Shown: piece after piece, positions 1-6,340 of the stretch
Layout: every line of letters starts with the position of its first letter
Numbering within the stretch: position 1 is the first letter of the stretch
Assembly (NCBI GenBank): GCA_039029455.1
Contig: JBCCGE010000098.1
Location: 1-11,820 of the forward strand
From: JBCCGE01 sp039029455
Lineage (GTDB): Bacteria > Pseudomonadota > Gammaproteobacteria > Arenicellales > Poriferihabitantaceae
Direction of reading: 5' to 3'
Length of the DNA: 11,820 bases
The notes under the pieces: model-generated
What the model was told of the DNA's origin: nothing
Databases searched by the model: none
What the model saw: the letters and a program-made list of their open reading frames with translations, nothing else
Position numbers and translations under genes: made by a program

Positions 1-1480
1 CACCGCCCCAGTCTTCGGGTATGATTTCGTGATTGGCCAGCTCCTGTTTGACCCTGTCAGGATCGGCTTCCTCACGGTCGATCTTATTGATCGCTACGAT
101 AATCGGCACTTCAGCTGCTTTGGCGTGACGTATAGCTTCAATCGTCTGAGGTTTTACGCCGTCATCTGCAGCGACAACCAAAATAACCAGATCTGTCGCG
201 CTGGCACCCCGAGCCCTCATTGCGGAAAATGCCTCGTGTCCGGGCGTATCAAGAAAGCAAATTTCACCCTGCTCGAGCCGTACTTTATACGCGCCAATGT
301 GCTGGGTGATGCCTCCGGCTTCTCCTGCTGCAACTTTTGCTTTGCGCATGTAATCCAGTAGCGAAGTTTTTCCATGATCCACGTGCCCCATAACGGTTAC
401 AACAGGTGGTCGGGCGGATTCTTCTGACTCCTCTTCCTGGCCGGAAACCAGCATAGCTTCAGGATCGACATCATCTGCGACTTTCGCAATATGTCCCATT
501 TCTTCCACCAGGAGTATTGCTGTATCCTGGTCCAGAAGTTGATTAATGGTGACCATAGATCCCATGCCCATCAATGTTTTGATGACTTCTCCAGCCTTGA
601 TAGACATAGCCTGAGCCAGTTCACCTACAGTTATAGTTTCTGGAATATTTACTTCACGAACAACCGGTTCTGTTGGTCGTTCAAACCCATGCTGATCAGC
701 AAACGTTGACGATATCTTGCCCGGCTTTCTGATTGGCTGGCGACGACGATCCCGCCCTTTTCGTGAGGCGTGCAATTCTTCGCGACCACCCTGATCCGAT
801 TTGCCTTTTCGAATTTTCCTGGATTTCTTGCCGCGGTCGTCTGCTGCCGGCGGTTCACCTGCTTTGACTTCACGAGGTTCAGCGGGGACATCTTTGGTTT
901 TCTGAGACTGTCGCTGAACCTCCTGATCCAGTTTTGCCTGCTCGACGGCGATTCGTTCCGCCTCCTCTTTTTCGAATCGTTGACGTTCAATTTCTTCCTG
1001 TTCAAGTCGCTTGCGCTCCTCAGCCTCACGTGCCTGACGTTCAGCCTCCTCGCGTTTGCGTTCTTCTTCGCGAACTCGTTCTGCCTCCGCTTCCTGCTCA
1101 GCTTTTATCCGAGCCTCTTCAGCTGCTTTTTCAGCTTCCTGTTCGGCCTGCTGTGCTGCCTGTTCCGCCTCCAGTACGCTCCGCTTAACAAAAGTCCGCT
1201 TTTTCCGGACCTCAACATGTACGGTCCGTGCAGCACCGGTCTTAGATGTCTGACGTATTTCATCCGTCGTTTTCCGCTTCAGCGTAATTCTTTGTCGAGA
1301 AGGTTCTGCCGGTCGCTGCGCCTCGCCTTTGAGAAACTGCAACAATTTGATCTTCTCGGCGTCATCGAGGAAATCGTCCGCCTGCTTGCCCGAGATTCCA
1401 GCGTGGTCGAGTTGATCCAGCAGCTTTTCGATAGAAATGCCGATCTGATTGGCAAAGCTTGTTATGGTGACTTTTGACAT
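1..1480 (-). CDS. infB: Translation initiation factor IF-2 (3' end cut by window edge)
   Basis: IF-2 is the GTPase that brings fMet-tRNA to the 30S subunit and promotes 50S joining. The window holds the first 493 codons, and the reading frame is open to the left edge. In order: an IF2_N domain (about residues 1-52, beginning MSKVTITSFANQIG); a long charged helical linker rich in Glu, Arg, Ala and Gln (about 103-190); a basic stretch (about 215-255); a second IF2_N domain (about 275-332); then the G domain. G motifs visible are GHVDHGKT (365-372), DTPGHEAF (from 411) and NKID (465-468). The E. coli P-loop lies about 33 residues further in, so the N-terminal linker here is somewhat shorter. The start at 1480 matches the family N-terminus; upstream purines are only a weak ribosome site. 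It is the last gene seen in the rimP-nusA-infB operon, 62 bases after nusA. The missing part should hold the rest of the G domain and domains II-IV. Confidence 0.97.
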   Translation of the reverse strand, partial: MSKVTITSFANQIGISIEKLLDQLDHAGISGKQADDFLDDAEKIKLLQFLKGEAQRPAEPSRQRITLKRKTTDEIRQTSKTGAARTVHVEVRKKRTFVKRSVLEAEQAAQQAEQEAEKAAEEARIKAEQEAEAERVREEERKREEAERQAREAEERKRLEQEEIERQRFEKEEAERIAVEQAKLDQEVQRQSQKTKDVPAEPREVKAGEPPAADDRGKKSRKIRKGKSDQGGREELHASRKGRDRRRQPIRKPGKISSTFADQHGFERPTEPVVREVNIPETITVGELAQAMSIKAGEVIKTLMGMGSMVTINQLLDQDTAILLVEEMGHIAKVADDVDPEAMLVSGQEEESEESARPPVVTVMGHVDHGKTSLLDYMRKAKVAAGEAGGITQHIGAYKVRLEQGEICFLDTPGHEAFSAMRARGASATDLVILVVAADDGVKPQTIEAIRHAKAAEVPIIVAINKIDREEADPDRVKQELANHEIIPEDWGG

Positions 1481-1542
1481 ACGCTCTCTATGTATTTATT
1501 TGTTCAGGACTGATCTGATCAATACTTTGCGATAAAAATTAC

Positions 1543-3024
1543 CTACTCAAACCAGGGCGCACGAGCGGTCATAATCAACTCGCTGGCTCTCTCTTCGTCA
1601 ATCTCAACAAGTTCGAGAACTTCATCGACTGCACACTCTGCGAGATCTTCCATAGTCCGCACGCCACCCGAAGCCAGCGCGCGCGCCGTTGCTTCATCCA
1701 TCCCTTCCATGTTCAACAGATCGTCCGCGGGTTCTTTTTCTTCCTGCGACGCAATTGCAGTGGTGAGTAAGGTGTCTTGTGCTCTGTTGCGCAACTCATC
1801 CACAAGATCCTCGTCGAACTCTTCAATTTCCATTATTTCCTGTTTGGGAACATAGGCAATTTCTTCCAGTGAGTTGAATCCTTCCTGCGCCAGAATGGTG
1901 GCCACATTCTCATCGATATCCAGCTGACTCATGAATTTTCCGATGATCTCTTTTTGCTCGTTATCCTGCTTCTCTGCGGCGTCTTTATCCGTCATCAGAT
2001 TCAGTTCCCAGCCGGTGAGTTCAGAGGCCAGACGGACATTCTGACCACCGCGACCGATGGCTCTTGAAAGGTTTTCCTCGGTGACCACAACATCCATGCT
2101 TTGGGTTTCTTCGTCCACCAGAATCGATTCCACTTCGGCAGGCGCAAGTGCCTGAATCACAAATTCCGCTATGTTGTCAGACCATACAATGATGTCGACA
2201 CGCTCACCCGCAATTTCATTCGAAACACTCTGTACCCGAGAGCCTCGGATGCCGACACAGGCTCCGACCGGGTCCACATTGGAATCGTTGGTTTTGACTG
2301 AAATTTTTGCGCGAGACCCCGGATCTCTGGCCGCACCCAGTATTTCGATAATTCCCTCACCTGCTTCAGGAACCTCAAGCTTGAACAGCTCGATGAGAAA
2401 TTTTGGGGAAAGACGGGTCAGCATCAACTGCGGACCTCTGGCCTCGGGATCAATATCCTGAAGCAGTGCACGAATTCTGTCTCCCGGTCGCAGTCCTTCT
2501 TTAGGAATCATTGCGCTTTTCAGAAGCATCGCTTCGGCGTCACCCAGGTCGACGATTGCGTTACCGCGCTCAATTCTTTTTACTGTGCCTGATACGAGAG
2601 TGCCAAACTTGTCGCTGTAGCGTTCTGCGACCTGATTGCGCTCCGCTTCACGAACCTTTTGCATGATGACCTGTTTCGCAGCCTGCGCCGCGATACGGCC
2701 AAACTCGACTTTATCCATGGGTTCTTCGATCGCGTCACCAATTTCAATTTCCCCATAGGTTTCCTGCGCCTCTTTCAGATAAATCTGGCGTTCAGGAAAC
2801 TCGAGTTCTTCTTCGTCATCAATGACTTCCCAGACTCGGTAAGTATCATAGTCACCGCTGTCACGATGGATACTTACCCGAGCATCGATTTCACCGGTAT
2901 GCCATTTCTTTGTGGCCGTTGCCAGTGCAGCTTCAATTGCACTGAATATGATCTCCTTGTCGAGATCTTTCTCGCGGGAGACCACTTCTGCCATCAGCAG
3001 GATTTCGTTATTGGTAATCGCCAT
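1543..3024 (-). CDS. nusA: Transcription termination/antitermination factor NusA
   Basis: NusA binds RNA polymerase and nascent RNA, modulates pausing, intrinsic and Rho-dependent termination, and takes part in antitermination on rRNA operons. The 493-residue product is almost exactly the E. coli length (495). Domains: an N-terminal RNAP-binding domain (about 1-130); an S1 domain (about 138-202, starting GTLVSGTVKRIERG); KH1 with GIRGSRV (258-264); KH2 with GRGGQNV (324-330); and two C-terminal acidic helix-hairpin repeats, AR1 (about 365-420) and AR2 (about 435-490, ending APWFE). Having both acidic repeats fits a gammaproteobacterium, where AR2 contacts the alpha subunit C-terminal domain. 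The start MAITNNEILL matches the family and no good upstream alternative was seen. It lies 35 bases after rimP. The tandem terminators upstream of rimP give a plausible route for autoregulation, which is inference from position. Confidence 0.98.
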   Translation of the reverse strand: MAITNNEILLMAEVVSREKDLDKEIIFSAIEAALATATKKWHTGEIDARVSIHRDSGDYDTYRVWEVIDDEEELEFPERQIYLKEAQETYGEIEIGDAIEEPMDKVEFGRIAAQAAKQVIMQKVREAERNQVAERYSDKFGTLVSGTVKRIERGNAIVDLGDAEAMLLKSAMIPKEGLRPGDRIRALLQDIDPEARGPQLMLTRLSPKFLIELFKLEVPEAGEGIIEILGAARDPGSRAKISVKTNDSNVDPVGACVGIRGSRVQSVSNEIAGERVDIIVWSDNIAEFVIQALAPAEVESILVDEETQSMDVVVTEENLSRAIGRGGQNVRLASELTGWELNLMTDKDAAEKQDNEQKEIIGKFMSQLDIDENVATILAQEGFNSLEEIAYVPKQEIMEIEEFDEDLVDELRNRAQDTLLTTAIASQEEKEPADDLLNMEGMDEATARALASGGVRTMEDLAECAVDEVLELVEIDEERASELIMTARAPWFE

Positions 3025-3059
3025 GACTATTTACACGCTAATTAACTGATTCGTCGCCA

Positions 3060-3512
3060 CTAAAACTCAGGTTCCAATCGGGCTGACTCGATATTTCCGT
3101 AGGCAAGTTCGTACACTTCTCCGTCACATTCCAACGTGACGTTCTCATCGGATGCCTCAGTCAGACGACCTTTAAAGCGACGCCTTCCGAGTACATGCGA
3201 ATGGGTCACCGCCTTGATCAGGCCGCCAACAAATTGCTTGAAATGCACCGGTTTGACCAGCGGTCGATCAAGTCCGGGTGATGACACTTCCAGCATATAG
3301 GCTGAATCAACCGGATCCTCAACATCGAGAATCGCGCTGACCTGCCGACTGACGGATTCGCAATCGTCAACCAGAATTCCACCAGGCGCATCGATATAAA
3401 TCCGCAGCACCCGATCTTTACCTTGATTTCCAAACTCCAGATGCAGCATTTCGTATCCCATTGCCTCTATGGGACCCTCAATCAGCGCTGCAATTGTCTT
3501 GAGATTGGACAT
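3060..3512 (-). CDS. rimP: Ribosome maturation factor RimP
   Basis: RimP is a cytoplasmic factor for 30S subunit maturation. The 150-residue product matches the E. coli protein in length and sequence landmarks: ALIEGPIEAMGYE near the N-terminus, LRIYID (36-41), VDDCESVSRQVSAILDVEDP (48-67) and the signature EVSSPGLDRPL (75-85), followed by an SH3-like C-terminal domain ending EPEF. The frame stays open further upstream, but I chose the ATG at 3512 because it matches the family N-terminus and has a purine-rich AGAGA about 8 bases ahead. A longer start would have to be translated through two intrinsic terminators. First protein gene of the rimP-nusA-infB operon, 35 bases ahead of nusA and downstream of the tRNA-fMet leader. 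Confidence 0.96.
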   Translation of the reverse strand: MSNLKTIAALIEGPIEAMGYEMLHLEFGNQGKDRVLRIYIDAPGGILVDDCESVSRQVSAILDVEDPVDSAYMLEVSSPGLDRPLVKPVHFKQFVGGLIKAVTHSHVLGRRRFKGRLTEASDENVTLECDGEVYELAYGNIESARLEPEF

Positions 3513-3574
3513 CTGCTTATCTCTGTTATCAACCGACACCATGCCGGCGATCTGACCGTAATAAATACGGACGC

Positions 3575-3596
3575 AAAAAACGGGCCGAAGCCCGTT
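3575..3596 (-). terminator. Intrinsic terminator T2 in the rimP-nusA leader
   Basis: Reading the minus strand, a perfect 7-bp stem AACGGGC/GCCCGTT closes on a UUCG tetraloop of the extra-stable C(UUCG)G type. The T run at the 3' side of the stem continues four bases beyond it, giving six T in total. This is a textbook Rho-independent terminator, yet it lies only about 63 bases ahead of the rimP start, between the tRNA-fMet gene and its operon. It should cut transcription from the tRNA promoter into rimP-nusA-infB unless read through. Confidence 0.9.
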
Positions 3597-3624
3597 CAGG
3601 ACACCCGTTTCCAATCGTTCTCCG

Positions 3625-3655
3625 GTGTGCCTTTTGGACTTCCAAACGAACACAC
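3625..3655 (-). other. Leader stem-loop between the two terminators
   Basis: On the minus strand an outer stem GTGTG/CACAC surrounds an inner perfect hairpin TTTGGA-AG-TCCAAA, with short unpaired bases between them. There is no T run, so it is not a terminator. In E. coli the same leader is processed by RNase III, so a long imperfect hairpin here could be a processing site or part of an alternative fold. That role is inference; the pairing itself is plain in the sequence. Confidence 0.5.
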
Positions 3656-3662
3656 TCCGCGG

Positions 3663-3689
3663 AAAAACAAAACCCCGCAACTGCGGGGT
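3663..3689 (-). terminator. Intrinsic terminator T1 behind tRNA-fMet
   Basis: Minus strand: a 6-bp all-GC stem CCCCGC/GCGGGG (7 bp with the flanking A-T pair) with tetraloop AGTT, followed by TTTTGTTTTT. It lies about 90 bases after the tRNA 3' end and is the natural end point for a short tRNA transcript. Just ahead of it (3695-3706) is a small perfect hairpin GCACC-TT-GGTGC without a T run. Confidence 0.9.
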
Positions 3690-3778
3690 CTTTGGCACCA
3701 AGGTGCTTTCGGCCTGACACCCTCTACAGGTATCTCCCGAGTCCTCCCCGAACCTGTCTTAACACGGCCCAGGATGGT

Positions 3779-3855
<77 letters not shown>

Positions 3856-3868
3856 TCACGGACGCCGG

Positions 3869-3898
3869 ATTTTAGCTCATTCAAACAGTTATTTACAA
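3869..3898 (-). promoter_or_regulatory. Promoter candidate for tRNA-fMet and the rimP operon
   Basis: Minus strand: a -35 like TTGTAA (3898-3893, 4 of 6 matches), an 18-base spacer, and a -10 TAAAAT (3874-3869, 5 of 6). The next bases, CCGGCGTCCG, form a GC-rich discriminator of the kind found at stringently controlled stable-RNA promoters. The start point would fall a few bases ahead of the tRNA 5' end at 3855. No terminator separates cysS from this promoter, so cysS transcripts may also read into the tRNA. An inverted repeat (3902-3917) lies just upstream. Confidence 0.6.
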
Positions 3899-3929
3899 TC
3901 CATATTGCGCACAATATCAAGCTTGCGGA

Positions 3930-5312
3930 CTACTTTTTTCGGACCTTAGCCCCTTTGGGTGAATCCTCAATTTCATAGCCCAGTTCAATGATCTGGTCAC
4001 GGATTTGATCAGCCAGCACCCAGTCCCGCTCGTGGCGGGCGTGGTCTCTCTGCTGCAGCAACGCCATCACGTCGGTGGGCACGTCTACCGATTCAGGACG
4101 CCAGTCAGCAAGTCTTAATCCAAGCACATCGTCCATATTGTCGAGCGTAGCTCTCTTGTCAGCAGGTTCGATATTCGACTTCACCATTGACCACATCACG
4201 GCCAGTGCCTTCGATGAATTCAGGTCCTGATAGAGCTCAGTTTCGAAAGCTGTCAGCCATTCATGATCGGGCATTCCGTCTTTCGGGCACTGGAAATAAA
4301 ACTGTCGCAGTCGTCCGAGGGCGGTTTCCGCACTCTTCAAACTGTCCCAGTTGAATTTAAGATCCGTTCGATAGTGGGCGGTGAGGCAAAGATACCGATA
4401 ACCCAGAGGATCTACGCCTCTGTCGAGAAGCGATTGAAGGCGCAAAAATTCACCCGATGATTTCGACATTTTCGCCTGATCGGTCTCAAGGAAGTAACCG
4501 TGAAGCCAATAGTTGGCAAGAATGGTGCCGTGACAGGCTTCCGACTGCGCGATTTCATTCGAATGATGCACCGGAATATGGTCCTTCCCACCGCAGTGAA
4601 TGTCAAAAAGCGGACCCAGATATTTCACAGACATTGCGGAGCACTCAATATGCCAACCCGGGAAACCGGTGCCCCAGGGACTGTCCCACTCCATCTGACG
4701 CTGCTCGCCAGGAGCGCTAAACTTCCACAACGCAAAATCAGTGTTGTTGCGCTTCTCTCCGAGTTCCACACGAGATCCGGCTTCGAGTCCATCGCGATCA
4801 AGACGGGCCAGATGACCGTAGTTGTCAAGTTTTGACGTATCGAAATACACACCATCACTGGTCGTATAGGTCAGCCCTCGTTCTTCGATCGTTTGGATAT
4901 CAGCAATCTGCTCGGCGATGTGATCAGTAGCCCGACACCAAATCGTAGGTTCCTGAATATTGAGCGCCTGCAGGTCGGCCTTAAAGGCATCCGTGTATTT
5001 TTCAGCAATCTGCCAGGCCGTCAAACCGGTTCGACGGGCGCCTTTTTCCATCTTATCTTCACCGGTATCTGCATCACTGGTCAGATGTCCGACATCTGTG
5101 ATGTTCATCACGTGCCTGACATTATAGCCCGCGAATGACAGCGTTCGCCGCAACAGGTCCTCGAAAACATAGGTGCGGAGATTTCCGATGTGGGCGAAAT
5201 CGTAGACCGTCGGACCGCACGCATACATTCCCACTTCACCCGCTGCGAGAGGTTCAAACTCTCGCAGACTTCGACTGTACGTGTCGTAAAGTGTGACGGT
5301 TTTCGTTGCCAT
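3930..5312 (-). CDS. cysS: Cysteinyl-tRNA synthetase, divergent sequence type
   Basis: This class I synthetase charges tRNA-Cys with cysteine in the cytoplasm. At 460 residues it matches the E. coli length (461). Active-site landmarks: YACGPTVYDFAHIGN with the first zinc ligand Cys32 and a HIGN (41-44) form of the HIGH motif; Cys224 in WHIECS; His249 and Glu253 in HHSNE; and KMSKS (281-285). All four zinc-ligand positions known from E. coli are kept, so the enzyme should be active. The flanking sequence differs from the usual gammaproteobacterial form: HIGNLRTYVFEDLLRR rather than HIGHGRTFVAFD, ITDVGHLTSDADTGEDKMEKGA rather than NITDIDDKI, and HCGGKDHIPVHHSNE rather than HGGGSDLMFPHHENE. From memory these traits resemble CysRS from other phyla. 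The start at 5312 matches the family (MATKTVTLYDT). It diverges from lpxH with 81 bases between, a pairing close to E. coli, where ppiB lies between them. Confidence 0.96.
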   Translation of the reverse strand: MATKTVTLYDTYSRSLREFEPLAAGEVGMYACGPTVYDFAHIGNLRTYVFEDLLRRTLSFAGYNVRHVMNITDVGHLTSDADTGEDKMEKGARRTGLTAWQIAEKYTDAFKADLQALNIQEPTIWCRATDHIAEQIADIQTIEERGLTYTTSDGVYFDTSKLDNYGHLARLDRDGLEAGSRVELGEKRNNTDFALWKFSAPGEQRQMEWDSPWGTGFPGWHIECSAMSVKYLGPLFDIHCGGKDHIPVHHSNEIAQSEACHGTILANYWLHGYFLETDQAKMSKSSGEFLRLQSLLDRGVDPLGYRYLCLTAHYRTDLKFNWDSLKSAETALGRLRQFYFQCPKDGMPDHEWLTAFETELYQDLNSSKALAVMWSMVKSNIEPADKRATLDNMDDVLGLRLADWRPESVDVPTDVMALLQQRDHARHERDWVLADQIRDQIIELGYEIEDSPKGAKVRKK

Positions 5313-5352
5313 GATCGCGCGCTTAAGAGATCTCTAAAAGGGTGGCGGATGT

Positions 5353-5358
5353 TACAAT
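5353..5358 (+). promoter_or_regulatory. Weak -10 candidate for lpxH
   Basis: TACAAT (5 of 6 to the -10 consensus) lies 35 bases ahead of the lpxH start in the 81-base divergent gap with cysS. No convincing -35 sits at the right spacing, so this is tentative. A 10-bp perfect palindrome AGAGATCTCT (5326-5335) lies just upstream, about where a -35 would fall. Confidence 0.25.
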
Positions 5359-5393
5359 AATCGGTCAATGGCTGCATGCCCGCCGGACACATA

Positions 5394-6107
5394 ATGACCG
5401 TAGCATTCATCTCAGATCTTCACCTGACACCATCGCGGCCACATTCCGATCAGTTGTTTTGTGAATTCGCCGACCGCGCCAAATCACATGTCGAACGACT
5501 CTATATCCTCGGTGATCTATTTGAGTATTGGGTCGGTGATGACGCGAGTGCAGACCTTGGATACAAGGCGATCGAATCAGCTTTGCGCGCGCTGTCTGAT
5601 TCCGGCACACAACTTTTTTTCATGCATGGAAACAGAGACTTCTTAATAGGTGACGCCTTCGCCGAGAGAACCGGGGTCACAATACTTCCGGATCCAAGTA
5701 TTGTTCAGCTGAATGGGCAACGAATTCTACTCAGCCACGGTGATGCACTGTGCACCGACGATATCGAGCATCAACAGAAACGACGCGAGATGCTGTCGGC
5801 AGAATGGAAGTCAGCGTTCCAGTCACAATCGGTGGATCAAAGGATTGCATTTGCGGATCGAATCCGCAGCAAAAGCGACGTTGACAAACAAACGAAGCCG
5901 CTCGAAATCATGGATGTCAACCAGAATGCCGTCGAATCGATGATGCGAGATAACGGAGTCGACAAACTAATTCACGGGCACACACACAAACCGGCTGTGC
6001 ATGAGTTTCTGCTCGATGGTGAGACCGCTAGACGGTATGTGCTGGGAGACTGGTATACCCAAAAAAGTGTGCTGTTTTTCGCAGACGGTGTTCTTACACT
6101 GCACTAG
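5394..6107 (+). CDS. lpxH: UDP-2,3-diacylglucosamine diphosphatase LpxH
   Basis: LpxH is a peripheral inner-membrane metallophosphoesterase that cleaves UDP-2,3-diacylglucosamine to lipid X and UMP, the fourth step of lipid A synthesis. The 237-residue product (E. coli 240) shows the calcineurin-like metal-binding set: DLH (8-10), GDLFEYWVGDD (40-50, Asp41), GNRD (79-82, Asn80), SHGD (114-117, His115) and HGHTH (194-198). The LpxH-specific stretches LCTDD (119-123) and IMDVNQNAV (172-180) are also present. I chose the ATG at 5394 because MTVAFISDLHL aligns with the family start; an in-frame ATG at 5376 would add six unusual residues. Neither has a strong ribosome site. This is the only plus-strand gene, diverging from cysS and converging on purF. 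Its presence implies a Gram-negative cell with LPS or a lipid A-based outer membrane. Confidence 0.96.
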   Translation: MTVAFISDLHLTPSRPHSDQLFCEFADRAKSHVERLYILGDLFEYWVGDDASADLGYKAIESALRALSDSGTQLFFMHGNRDFLIGDAFAERTGVTILPDPSIVQLNGQRILLSHGDALCTDDIEHQQKRREMLSAEWKSAFQSQSVDQRIAFADRIRSKSDVDKQTKPLEIMDVNQNAVESMMRDNGVDKLIHGHTHKPAVHEFLLDGETARRYVLGDWYTQKSVLFFADGVLTLH

Positions 6108-6135
6108 CCTTAAGAATACGGTGGTATGTGTCGAA

Positions 6136-6160
6136 ATACAGCCCGCATTCAGGGTTGTAT
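6136..6160 (+). terminator. Possible lpxH terminator hairpin
   Basis: A 9-bp stem ATACAGCCC/GGGTTGTAT with one G-U pair and the loop GCATTCA lies 28 bases after the lpxH stop. The following bases TATTGCG are only weakly T-rich, so termination strength is doubtful. The rest of the convergent gap 6108-6330 shows no gene that I can support. Confidence 0.35.
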
Positions 6161-6324
6161 TATTGCGCGTGGATGGTTCGGTTAAATACAACGGACCTGT
6201 AATCTGCACCATTGATCACAATGATTCAGATCAGTAAACGATCGCCGAGTGACTGATTCGCGGAAATCATCGACTCGCCTTCAGTAAAGACATGGCCCGT
6301 TTCAGAGACTGCCATGTATTACAT

Positions 6325-6340
6325 GTCTGCTCAGGCAGAC
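6325..6340 (-). other. Hairpin spanning the purF stop codon
   Basis: A perfect 6-bp stem GTCTGC/GCAGAC with the 4-base loop CTGA (minus strand) places the purF TGA inside the loop. A second inverted repeat CATGT-ATT-ACATG (6313-6325) adjoins it. No T run follows in either direction, so this is at most a weak terminator or an mRNA 3'-end stabiliser. Confidence 0.35.

Noticed and set aside
770..1477. Long plus-strand open frame (235 codons) and others opposite infB
   Set aside because: They mirror the biased Glu/Arg/Ala/Gln coding of the IF-2 linker on the minus strand. Their Phe/Leu/Ser-rich translations match no family I know, and infB is certain.
3060..3701. Longer rimP frame of 213 codons starting at 3701
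   Set aside because: The extra 63 codons would be read through both terminator hairpins and match nothing in RimP; the family N-terminus fits the ATG at 3512.
3690..3778. Possible second tRNA or small RNA between tRNA-fMet and T1
   Set aside because: I looked for a leuU-like or other cloverleaf. The sequence has only a 6-bp stem around a 20-base loop and a small hairpin, with no T-loop motif or acceptor pairing.
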